DNA from: Solirubrobacterales bacterium
GTDB taxonomy: Bacteria; Actinomycetota; Thermoleophilia; Solirubrobacterales; 70-9
Reading direction: 5' to 3'
NCBI GenBank assembly: GCA_020438445.1
Contig: JAGQUO010000008.1
Span: 1-46,917, forward strand
DNA: 46,917 bases
The translations under genes were made by a program, and so were the position numbers. Positions within the stretch are counted from its first letter, which is position 1, and the number at the start of each line of letters is the position of its first letter. The notes under the pieces are model-generated. The model saw only the letters and a program-made list of their open reading frames with translations. It did no database searches and had not been told where the DNA came from. This document shows, piece after piece, positions 22,857 through 29,888 of the stretch.

Positions 22857-24194
22857 CTAGCCGGAGAAGAGCTGCACCAGCAGGAAGACGTTGAGGGCGA
22901 TGATCATCGCGGCGAGCACCGAGGCGACGGCGGTCAGCCAGCCGGGGTTGACGAGCGCGCCCATGACGTCCCTGCGGCGGGCGATGATCAGCAGCGGGAT
23001 CAGCGCGAAGGGGATCCCGAACGAGAGCACGACCTGGCTGATCACCAGCGCCCTGGTCGGATCGAGGCCGATCGCGAGCACGATCAGCGCCGGCGCGAGA
23101 GTGATCGCCCGCCTCAGGGTGAGCGGGATCCGCCGCCGGATGAACCCCTGCATGACGATCTGACCGGCCATGGTCCCGACCGAGGTCGACGCGAGCCCGG
23201 AAGCGAGCAGCGCCACACCGAAGATCGTCGCCGCGTTGTCCGAGACCGTCTGCTGCAGGCCCTCGTAGGCGCCCTCGATCGAATCGATCCCGGTCAGCCC
23301 GCCGGCGTTGAAGAGGCCCGCCGCGACCACGACCATCGACATGTTCACGATCCCCGCCAGCGTCATCGCGATCACCACGTCGACCTTCTCGAAGTTGAGG
23401 ATCCGCCGGCGCTCCTCGGGGCTGCGGCCGACGACCCGGCTCTGCGTCAGCGCCGAATGCAGGTAGACGACGTGAGGCATGACCGTGGCCCCGAGGATCC
23501 CGGTCGCGAGCAGGACGCTCTCGGTCCCGTCGAAGCCGGGGATGAACAGCCCCTCGGCGATCCCCTTCGGGTCGGGGTTCGACTGGGTGACCTCGAAGAC
23601 GAACGCCGCGATGACGATCCCGAGGAACCCGACGATCACCGCCTCGAGCTTGCGGACGCCCCGCTGCTGCATCGCGAGGATCGCGAACGAGCCGGCGCCG
23701 GCGATCAGTCCGGCCCAGAACAGCGGGATCCCGAACAGCAGGTACAGGCCGAGCGCGGCACCGATCACCTCGGCGATGTCGGTGGCCATCGCGACGACCT
23801 CGGCCTGCAGCCAGAGCCCGAAGGACGTCTTGCGGGAGAACTGGTCGCGGCAGAGCTCGGGCAGGTTGCGGCCGGTCGCGATGCCGAGCTTCGCCGACTG
23901 GGTCTGAACCAGCATTCCGATCAGGTTGGCCGCGAGGACCACCCACAGGAGCATGTAGCCGAACTGGGCGCCCGAGGCGATGTTCGTCGCGAAGTTGCCG
24001 GGGTCGATGTAGGCGATCGACGCGATGAAGGCCGGGCCGAGGAACGGCCAGAGCCTGCGCAGGCCACGCCGCTCCCCCTCGAGCGACCGGCGGGCTGCAT
24101 CGGCGACCAGAGCCTCGCCGGGCAGGACGATGTCCGCGTCGGAAACCGCCTCGTCGCGGCGCTCCTCGGGGGGCGCCTGCGCCTGTGCGCTCAC
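22857..24194 (-). CDS. mntH: Nramp-family divalent metal transporter
   Basis: 445 residues from GTG 24194, about eleven membrane helices. The metal-binding helix 1 motif DPGNFATNI (residues 64-72) and helix 6 MPHVVYLHSA are both intact, as required for Mn(II)/Fe(II) import with protons. The N-terminus is a hydrophilic 40-residue tail. The GTG overlaps the regulator's TGA (GTGA) with GGAGG four bases upstream. It is last in the MCO-ZIP-DtxR-Nramp operon. Confidence 0.95.
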   Translation of the reverse strand: MSAQAQAPPEERRDEAVSDADIVLPGEALVADAARRSLEGERRGLRRLWPFLGPAFIASIAYIDPGNFATNIASGAQFGYMLLWVVLAANLIGMLVQTQSAKLGIATGRNLPELCRDQFSRKTSFGLWLQAEVVAMATDIAEVIGAALGLYLLFGIPLFWAGLIAGAGSFAILAMQQRGVRKLEAVIVGFLGIVIAAFVFEVTQSNPDPKGIAEGLFIPGFDGTESVLLATGILGATVMPHVVYLHSALTQSRVVGRSPEERRRILNFEKVDVVIAMTLAGIVNMSMVVVAAGLFNAGGLTGIDSIEGAYEGLQQTVSDNAATIFGVALLASGLASTSVGTMAGQIVMQGFIRRRIPLTLRRAITLAPALIVLAIGLDPTRALVISQVVLSFGIPFALIPLLIIARRRDVMGALVNPGWLTAVASVLAAMIIALNVFLLVQLFSG

Positions 24195-24910
24195 GCGCCC
24201 TCCCCGACCACGACCAGCATCCGTGCCGCCAGATCGGGCCCGATCGGCGTCTCGCCGCCCTCCGTCGCAACGAGGACGGCGCCCCCGAACGGCTCCCGGC
24301 GGACGACGCGCAGCGCCGCGCCGGGCCTGATCCCCTCGGTGTCGAGGAAGCGGAGCATCTCCGGGCGTCCGTCGGAGACGCGGGAGAACCTGCCCTCCAT
24401 TCCCGCTTCGAGCTCGAGCAGCGGCACCCCGGGCACGGGGTCGGAGATCGTCAGGTCGCGGCTCGGGATCGGGTCGCCGTGGGGATCCCGCTCGGGGTTT
24501 CCGAGCGCAGCCGCGATCCGTTCCTCCAGCTCCTCGCTGATGTAGTGCTCGAGCACCTCCGCCTCGTCGTGGACCTGGTCCCACGGCATCCCGAGCGCCT
24601 CGGCGAGAAACGACTCCAGGAGGCGATGGTGGCGGATCACCTCGAGCGCCATGCGCTCGCCCGGATCGGTCAGCTCGACCCCGCGGTAGGGCTCGTAGCG
24701 GACGAGGCCGAGCTCGGCCATCCGCTTGCACATGGCGGTGACGGTCCCGGGCGAGACTCCGAGCCGTTCGGCGAGAGCGGTCGTGCCGACCGGACCGGGC
24801 TCCCGCCCGGCGAGAGCGTGGATCGCCTTCGCGTAGTCCTCGATCGCCTCGGTCGCGCTGGCGCGACGGTCGCGGCCGTGGCTCCCCGGTGTCGCGAGCG
24901 GCTCAGGCAC
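24191..24910 (-). CDS. DtxR/MntR-family metal-dependent repressor
   Basis: 239 residues from GTG 24910. The winged helix (AIEDYAKAIHALAG, TTALAERLGVSPGTVTAMCKRM, GLVRYEPYRGVELT) is followed by the metal-binding/dimerisation domain (HHRLLESFLAEALGMPWDQVHDEAEVLEH, given here in pieces HHRLLESFL and HDEAEVLEH) and a C-terminal FeoA/SH3-like domain (LRVVRREPFGGAVLV). It should bind DNA when loaded with Fe(II) or Mn(II). The likely target is the palindrome at 27190-27211 upstream of its own operon. It overlaps the ZIP gene by 8 bp. Confidence 0.93.
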   Translation of the reverse strand: MPEPLATPGSHGRDRRASATEAIEDYAKAIHALAGREPGPVGTTALAERLGVSPGTVTAMCKRMAELGLVRYEPYRGVELTDPGERMALEVIRHHRLLESFLAEALGMPWDQVHDEAEVLEHYISEELEERIAAALGNPERDPHGDPIPSRDLTISDPVPGVPLLELEAGMEGRFSRVSDGRPEMLRFLDTEGIRPGAALRVVRREPFGGAVLVATEGGETPIGPDLAARMLVVVGEGA

Positions 24911-26096
24911 TGATCAGAAGCCCGGTGGCGTACATGACCAGAGCACCCAGGATCAGACCGCCGTAGACCGTCCCGTCAGGCTGTCCGGAGGACGAGCGGA
25001 CCCCGGGCCAGATCTGGACGATGACCTGGGCGATCGCACCGATGCCGAGCCCGAAGAGGACGCTGACCAGGCTCGGATTGAAGATCGAAGCGCCGATCCA
25101 GGCACCGAGCACCGCCGGGGCGCCGGCAACGAGCCCGAGTGCCGACAGCCGCCGCACGGAAACCCGCGATTCGGCCAGGGGCGCCACGATGGCAAGGCCC
25201 TCGGTGGTGTTGTGGATCGCGAACCCGACGACCAGGAACGACCCGAGCGCCAGCGCGCCCGCGGTGTAGGCCGATCCGATCAGGATCCCCTCTCCGAGGT
25301 TGTGCAGCCCGATCCCGATCGCGACGAGCATCGCCAGCTGGAAGCCCGGGGCTCCGCGCGCGCCCGCCCGCCGGCGCCGGGAACGCATGCCGGCGTCCGC
25401 CCACGCCAGCAGGAGATAGGAGACCACCGCACCGAGCAGCACCAGAGCGGTCCCACCGAGCGCCTGTGGTCCCGCGCCCGCAACCTCCAGGCCCTCGAGC
25501 AGGGCGTCGACCCCGAGGAAGGCGAGAAGGCCGACCGTGAACGCGAGCAGGCCCCTGACCAGATGCGGGCCGGACCGGCGCAGCAGCGGAAGCCAGAGCA
25601 TCCCGATCGCGACCGGGATGACGCCGACGTAGATGCCGAGCAGGGCCATCAACCCGAGGAAGCCGGGATCGACCGCCGGTGACTCCGCGGCGGCGTCGAT
25701 GGCCGCCTCGACCGTCGCCCCGGAGGAGGTCAACAGGAACACCTCGTACGCCTCGCCCTCGATCCACGGGTAGGGAATCGTCAGGGTCGCCGACCCGAGA
25801 CGGCCGATCTCACCGCCGCCACTGAACGGGTAGTAGGCGTCGTTGACCGAAACCTGCTCGACCGAGACCGGGTCGGGACCCTCGTTGCGGACCGTCAGGG
25901 CGATCTCGCCCGGTTCCATCTGGGTCCGCTCGACCGCCAGCTCTTCGACCGGCGCTCCGTTGCGGTCGCCGAGCCCGGGCGCACCGACGGTGACCAGCAA
26001 TGCAACCGCCAGAGCGAGCAACGCCAACGGCGCGGCCCCCAGCAGCCACGCCGGCGCTCGCGGCGGTGCAACGTCCCGGCCCGTTCCCGCCTCCAC
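24903..26096 (-). CDS. ZIP-family metal transporter with an N-terminal exported domain
   Basis: 397 residues from GTG 26096; GAGGTGAG lies upstream. Two ZIP signatures in helices 4 and 5 are intact: HNLGEG at 265-270 and HNTTEG at 295-300. The first 150 residues are unusual: one membrane anchor (about 15-40) then a beta-rich exported segment (EIALTVRNEGPDPVSVEQVSV is split as EIALTVRNEG and SVEQVSV), before the eight ZIP helices. The exported part could pass metal from the neighbouring multicopper oxidase. Metal selectivity is inferred as Fe/Mn from the operon. Confidence 0.92.
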   Translation of the reverse strand: MEAGTGRDVAPPRAPAWLLGAAPLALLALAVALLVTVGAPGLGDRNGAPVEELAVERTQMEPGEIALTVRNEGPDPVSVEQVSVNDAYYPFSGGGEIGRLGSATLTIPYPWIEGEAYEVFLLTSSGATVEAAIDAAAESPAVDPGFLGLMALLGIYVGVIPVAIGMLWLPLLRRSGPHLVRGLLAFTVGLLAFLGVDALLEGLEVAGAGPQALGGTALVLLGAVVSYLLLAWADAGMRSRRRRAGARGAPGFQLAMLVAIGIGLHNLGEGILIGSAYTAGALALGSFLVVGFAIHNTTEGLAIVAPLAESRVSVRRLSALGLVAGAPAVLGAWIGASIFNPSLVSVLFGLGIGAIAQVIVQIWPGVRSSSGQPDGTVYGGLILGALVMYATGLLISA

Positions 26097-26097
26097 G

Positions 26098-27153
26098 TCA
26101 GCTCACCTCGAAGAATCCGGTCCAGCCGAGCTCCGCGAACTCGGTCTTGTGGCCGTGGAACATGTATCGCCCCGGCTTCGGGAACCGCATCTCGAGGATG
26201 CATCGCTGCGCCTGCCCCTGGACGACGATGTCGGTGAACTCGGTCGGCTCGAGCGAGGTCCCGGTCGGGTAGTGGTGGAAGAAGTTGCCGTGGAGGTGGA
26301 AGGAGTTGACCGGGTCGTACTCGACCAGGTTGGCGAGGTAGATCCGCACCAGTTCGTTCCGGCGGATCCGGATCGGCTGGTCCTGGTAGGCGAATCCGAC
26401 GGTGTTGACCGCGTATACCTCGTTGCCGAAGTCGAAGTTCGTGTCGAAGGCGTTCATGACCATCACCATCTCGTCGGCATCGGCCCGTCCGTCCTTCGGG
26501 TCGATGATGAAGGCCCCGTAGAGGCCCTTCGCGATGTGAGCCGCGAGGGGCGCGACGTGGCAGTGGTACAGGTGCATCCCGAACGGCTCGGCATCGAACT
26601 CGTAGTCGAAGCTCTCGCCGGGCTCGATCTGACCGCCGCCGCGTGACTCTCCGATCCCCGGCATCCCGTCCATGAACGCGGAGTGGACGCCGTGGAAATG
26701 CATCGTGTGTGGATGGGAGGAGGCGTTGACGAACCTGATCCGCAACCTCTCCCCCTCCCTGCACCTCAGGGTGGGTCCCGGGACGCGGCCGTTGTAGGTC
26801 CAGGCGGCATAGTGAACGCCGGGTGCGACCTCGATCTCCTTGTCCTGGGCGACCACGTCCCACTCGCGGAGCACCCGGCCGCCCGGAAGGCGCCGCGTCC
26901 GCCCCCAGTCGAAGCTCCTGAGGAGCTCGGCTGGATCGAAGCCGTTGAACGAGTGGTCGACCGTGCCGGAGCCGGCGAATGCCGCGTGGTCGGCGTGGGA
27001 CGCATGCCCTTCGCCCGCCGACGCGGGATGTTGCTCGGACGCTTCGGCGCTGCCCCCGCCCCCGTGAAGACCCTCGTGCGGGACCAGCTCGTGAAGGACC
27101 GGCAGCGCCATTCCCGCCAGCGCTCCGCCGGCGAGCAGGCGGCGCCGGTTCAT
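26098..27153 (-). CDS. Tat-exported two-domain multicopper oxidase
   Basis: 351 residues from ATG 27153, preceded by GGAGGG. NRRRLLAGGALAG is a twin-arginine signal, so copper is probably loaded before export. A His-rich linker (residues 42-56) follows. Cupredoxin 1 has H149/H152/H154, HCH at 197-199 and H206; Cys198 is the type 1 ligand, and the usual axial Met is Leu (KGLYG). Cupredoxin 2 has HLH 286-288 and HGH 333-335, keeping trinuclear-cluster ligands but no type 1 Cys. This fits a two-domain laccase-like oxidase with type 1 copper in domain 1 only. Its operon suggests Fe(II) or Mn(II) oxidation, but this is inference. Confidence 0.9.
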   Translation of the reverse strand: MNRRRLLAGGALAGMALPVLHELVPHEGLHGGGGSAEASEQHPASAGEGHASHADHAAFAGSGTVDHSFNGFDPAELLRSFDWGRTRRLPGGRVLREWDVVAQDKEIEVAPGVHYAAWTYNGRVPGPTLRCREGERLRIRFVNASSHPHTMHFHGVHSAFMDGMPGIGESRGGGQIEPGESFDYEFDAEPFGMHLYHCHVAPLAAHIAKGLYGAFIIDPKDGRADADEMVMVMNAFDTNFDFGNEVYAVNTVGFAYQDQPIRIRRNELVRIYLANLVEYDPVNSFHLHGNFFHHYPTGTSLEPTEFTDIVVQGQAQRCILEMRFPKPGRYMFHGHKTEFAELGWTGFFEVS

Positions 27154-27189
27154 CCGCCCTCCGAACGTCTTTGGGTCCGCCATCGCGAA

Positions 27190-27211
27190 AAAGTTTGACA
27201 TATCCAACTTT
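27190..27211 (-). promoter_or_regulatory. 22-bp palindromic operator candidate for the DtxR-family regulator
   Basis: Half-sites AAAGTTTGACA and TATCCAACTTT are inverted repeats matching at 9 of 11 positions. It is the most AT-rich patch in this part of the window and sits 37 bp upstream of the oxidase start. Spacing and the self-encoded DtxR regulator make it the likely metal-responsive operator of the four-gene operon. Confidence 0.7.
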
Positions 27212-27301
27212 GGGACGCCACCCGCATCGGCCGAGGCGGGGAGCCGACGGCGCCCGAGGGCAATCGCCGGCAACCCGCCCGGGCCGGCCGGCGGCGGCTC
27301 C

Positions 27302-27307
27302 TACAAT
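27302..27307 (+). promoter_or_regulatory. Candidate leaderless -10 box (TACAAT) of ygfZ
   Basis: TACAAT-CGGCCCC-GTG, pointing away from the metal operon. Confidence 0.55.
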
Positions 27308-27314
27308 CGGCCCC

Positions 27315-28259
27315 GTGGACGCCACCCTCGAGATCGACGCGCAGTACCGGGCCATCCGCGAGGAGGCCGGCCTCCTCGACCGCTCACGACGGCCCCGGAT
27401 CCTCGTCACGGGCAGCGAGGCGGCGGAGTTCCTGCAGGGCCAGGTGACCAACGACGTCGAGGCGCTGGAGCCGGGTGCGGGCTGTTACGCGGCGCTGCTC
27501 GACCGCAAGGGCAAGATCCGGGCGGACATGCGGATCCTCCGCCTGAGCGCGGACGAGTTCCTGATCGACACCGAGCCGGAGACCGGCGATCCGTTGCGCG
27601 GGCACCTGTCGATGTACAAGGTCGGCCGCGACGCCGAAGTCGCCACCGACGACTCCGGCGATGCCCTGATCTCGCTGCTCGGCCCCCGCGCGGTCGCCCT
27701 CACCGGCGAGCGGGCGCCCGGCGCCGAGCATTGCCACGACGAGCGGCTCGTGGCCGGTGCGAGGTGTCGCGCGATCGCCACCGACGCCGGGATCGACCTG
27801 CTCGTCCCCGCTGACGCGGCCGAAGCGGTCGTCTCTCACCTGCTCGGGGAAGGCGCGCAGCCGATCGGCGAAGAAGCCGCCGAGATCGCCCGGGTCGAGT
27901 CCGGCCGGCCTCGGGTCGGTCGTGAGATCGGTCCGCAGACGATGCCCGCCGAGGCCGCCATCGCGGACCGCGCCGTCAGCTTCACCAAGGGCTGCTACAT
28001 CGGCCAGGAGACGGTCGCCAGGCTCCACTACAAGGGCAAGCCGAACCGCCACCTGCGCCGCCTCCGTCCCGCCTCGCCGGTCTCCGCCGGCGATCCGGTC
28101 CGCGCGGGCGACCGTGACCTCGGCGTCGTCGGGACCGCCGTGATCTCACCCGCGGAGGGCCCGCTGGCGCTGGCGATCCTTCGGCGCGAAGCCGAGCCGG
28201 GCGCCGAGGTCGAGGTCGGCGACGGGATCGCCGCCGTGGTCGAGACGATCGGCGACTGA
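27315..28259 (+). CDS. ygfZ: YgfZ/GcvT-like folate-binding protein
   Basis: 314 residues from GTG 27315. AEFLQGQVTNDVEAL and LLDRKGKIRADMRIL match the aminomethyltransferase-fold N-half. FTKGCYIGQETVARLHYKGK contains the KGCYxGQE signature of YgfZ, with the conserved Cys. YgfZ proteins bind tetrahydrofolate and help maintain iron-sulfur enzymes such as radical SAM proteins; one of those, FbiC, is encoded nearby. It is distinguished from true GcvT by this signature and its shorter length. Confidence 0.92.
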   Translation: MDATLEIDAQYRAIREEAGLLDRSRRPRILVTGSEAAEFLQGQVTNDVEALEPGAGCYAALLDRKGKIRADMRILRLSADEFLIDTEPETGDPLRGHLSMYKVGRDAEVATDDSGDALISLLGPRAVALTGERAPGAEHCHDERLVAGARCRAIATDAGIDLLVPADAAEAVVSHLLGEGAQPIGEEAAEIARVESGRPRVGREIGPQTMPAEAAIADRAVSFTKGCYIGQETVARLHYKGKPNRHLRRLRPASPVSAGDPVRAGDRDLGVVGTAVISPAEGPLALAILRREAEPGAEVEVGDGIAAVVETIGD

Positions 28260-28264
28260 GGCGC

Positions 28265-28283
28265 CCCGGCGACCGTCGCCGGG
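28265..28283 (+). terminator. Hairpin after ygfZ
   Basis: CCCGGCGAC and GTCGCCGGG are perfect inverted repeats around one C, 5 bp after the TGA, followed by TCTTC. Likely terminator. Confidence 0.6.
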
Positions 28284-28291
28284 TCTTCGGG

Positions 28292-28297
28292 TAGATT
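28292..28297 (+). promoter_or_regulatory. Candidate -10 box (TAGATT) of the lipoprotein gene
   Basis: TAGATT with a 9-nt spacer to ATG 28307; transcription would start at or 1-2 nt before the start codon. Confidence 0.5.
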
Positions 28298-28306
28298 CAA
28301 GCGCGG

Positions 28307-28705
28307 ATGAGAGGGAGATCTGCCGCAGCAGGGCTCGTGGTCGCCGCTGTCCTCGCCGCCGGATGCGGGGCCGAGGACCACCCGAACGAGCCGAGGCCGC
28401 CGGTGCCGGCCGAGCTGAGCGCCAAGGTCGACGACCGCAAGGTCGTGGTGGTTCCCGACCGGATCGGTGCCGGGCTCGCCGTCGTGACGGTCTCCAACCA
28501 GTCGGCCGACGACGTCCAGGTCGCGTTCGACGGGCCCACCGATGCGAAATCCGACGAAATCCCCGCCGGGAGCGTCGGACAGGTCCAGTTCGAGCTCGAG
28601 ACCGGGGAGTACCGAATCGACGCCGGAGTCCCCACGATCTCGTCGGGAACGATGTCGGTCGGTCCGGAACGCCCCAGCGCCCAGAACGAGCTGCTGCTCC
28701 CCTGA
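28307..28705 (+). CDS. Secreted lipoprotein, small beta-rich domain
   Basis: 132 residues. The signal peptide ends in the lipobox LAAGC with Cys20, so it should be lipidated and held on the outer face of the membrane. The mature part reads as a small beta sandwich (VVVVPDRIGAGLAVVTVSNQS, here VVVVPDRIGAG; then VQFELETGEYRIDAG), like a cupredoxin-type scaffold but without a copper Cys/His/Met set. Function unknown. It is followed after 7 bp by the FMN enzyme. Confidence 0.8.
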   Translation: MRGRSAAAGLVVAAVLAAGCGAEDHPNEPRPPVPAELSAKVDDRKVVVVPDRIGAGLAVVTVSNQSADDVQVAFDGPTDAKSDEIPAGSVGQVQFELETGEYRIDAGVPTISSGTMSVGPERPSAQNELLLP

Positions 28706-28712
28706 GCGGGCG

Positions 28713-29888
28713 ATGGCGCCCGACCAGCCCCGCGAGCAGTTCGGCGACCACTACCGCTCGATCTACCTCGCCGGGGCCGGCGGCGAGCGGCCCACCCTCC
28801 CGGTCGATTGGCGCGAGCTCGAGGCGCGGGCGGTCGAGGCGCTGGACGAACGGGCCGCGGGATACGTCGCAGGCTCGGCGGGAACCGGGGGTACCGACCG
28901 GGCCAACCGGCGTGCGCTCGATGCCCGCCGGATCGTCCCGGTGATGCTGCGCGACGTCGCGGTTCGCGACCTCCGGATCTCGCCATTCGGCAAGGAGTGG
29001 CCGGCCCCGGTCGGGCTGGCGCCGATCGGCGTCCAGACCATCGTCCACCCCGACGGCGAGCTCGCGAGCGCGAGAGCTGCCGCGCGGGTCGGCGTGCCGC
29101 TGATCGCCGGGACCGCCGCCGGTCACACGCTCGAGGCGATCGCAGCGGAGCTCGGGACTTCCCCGCGCCTCTTCCAGCTCTACTGGCCGAACGATCCGGA
29201 GCTGTGCGAGAGCTTCGTCGGACGCGCCGAGGCCGCCGGCTACGAGGCGATCGTCGTCACCGTCGACAACGCTTTTCCGGGCTGGAAGCCCCGCGATCTC
29301 CAGAACGCGTATCTGCCCGCCATCGAGGGGATCGGCCTCGCCAACTTCTTCGCGGATCCCGTCTTCCGCACGGGGCTGGAGCGCGCGCCGGAGGAGGATC
29401 CCGGCCCGGCGATCGGCAAGTTCATCGGGGTCTTCGGCAATCCGAGCCTGACCTGGGACGACCTCGATTGGCTCCGGTCCCGAACCTCGCTCCCGATCCT
29501 GCTCAAGGGCATCCTGCATCCGGACGACGCCCGCGAGGCGCGGGAGCGCGGCGTCGAGGGCGTGATCGTCTCCAACCACGGCGGCCGCCAGGTCGACGGT
29601 GCCGTCGCCGCCTTCGATGCGCTTCCCGACGTCGTCGCCGCGGTCGGCGACGAACTGACCGTCCAGTTCGACAGCGGCATCCGCTCCGGTGCCGATGCGT
29701 TCAAGGCCCTGGCGGCCGGCGCTGACGCGGTCTTCGTCGGGCGTCCCTACCTGTGGGGGATGGCGCTCGAGGGCGCGGAGGGAGCCGAGAAGGTCCTTCG
29801 CTGGATCCTCGCCGAGCTCGACCTGACGATGGGCCTCGCCGGCAGGCCCTCGCTCGCGGACCTCGACGAGAGCGCGCTCCGTCCCTAG
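28713..29888 (+). CDS. FMN-dependent alpha-hydroxyacid oxidase/monooxygenase (lactate 2-monooxygenase-like)
   Basis: 391 residues, a TIM barrel. PVGLAPIGVQTIVHPDGE is the FMN-binding start, FQLYWPNDPELCESFV and VTVDNAFPGWKPRDLQNAY follow, and VSNHGGRQVDGA holds the catalytic His. DSGIRSGADAFKALAAGAD with VFVGRPYLWG is the phosphate-binding end. The length and the loop before the catalytic motif resemble lactate 2-monooxygenase more than lactate dehydrogenase; the substrate is not proven. Its stop overlaps that of the convergent gene at a shared CTAG. Confidence 0.9.
   Translation: MAPDQPREQFGDHYRSIYLAGAGGERPTLPVDWRELEARAVEALDERAAGYVAGSAGTGGTDRANRRALDARRIVPVMLRDVAVRDLRISPFGKEWPAPVGLAPIGVQTIVHPDGELASARAAARVGVPLIAGTAAGHTLEAIAAELGTSPRLFQLYWPNDPELCESFVGRAEAAGYEAIVVTVDNAFPGWKPRDLQNAYLPAIEGIGLANFFADPVFRTGLERAPEEDPGPAIGKFIGVFGNPSLTWDDLDWLRSRTSLPILLKGILHPDDAREARERGVEGVIVSNHGGRQVDGAVAAFDALPDVVAAVGDELTVQFDSGIRSGADAFKALAAGADAVFVGRPYLWGMALEGAEGAEKVLRWILAELDLTMGLAGRPSLADLDESALRP

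Noticed and set aside
22857-24731. N-terminal extension of the Nramp gene
   Set aside because: The upstream part reads through the DtxR regulator in the wrong frame. A GTG at 24194 with GGAGG and a GTGA overlap is the better start.
27154-27273. Earlier start codons for the multicopper oxidase
   Set aside because: They would put the palindrome inside the coding region and displace the twin-arginine motif from the N-terminus; GGAGGG before ATG 27153 decides.
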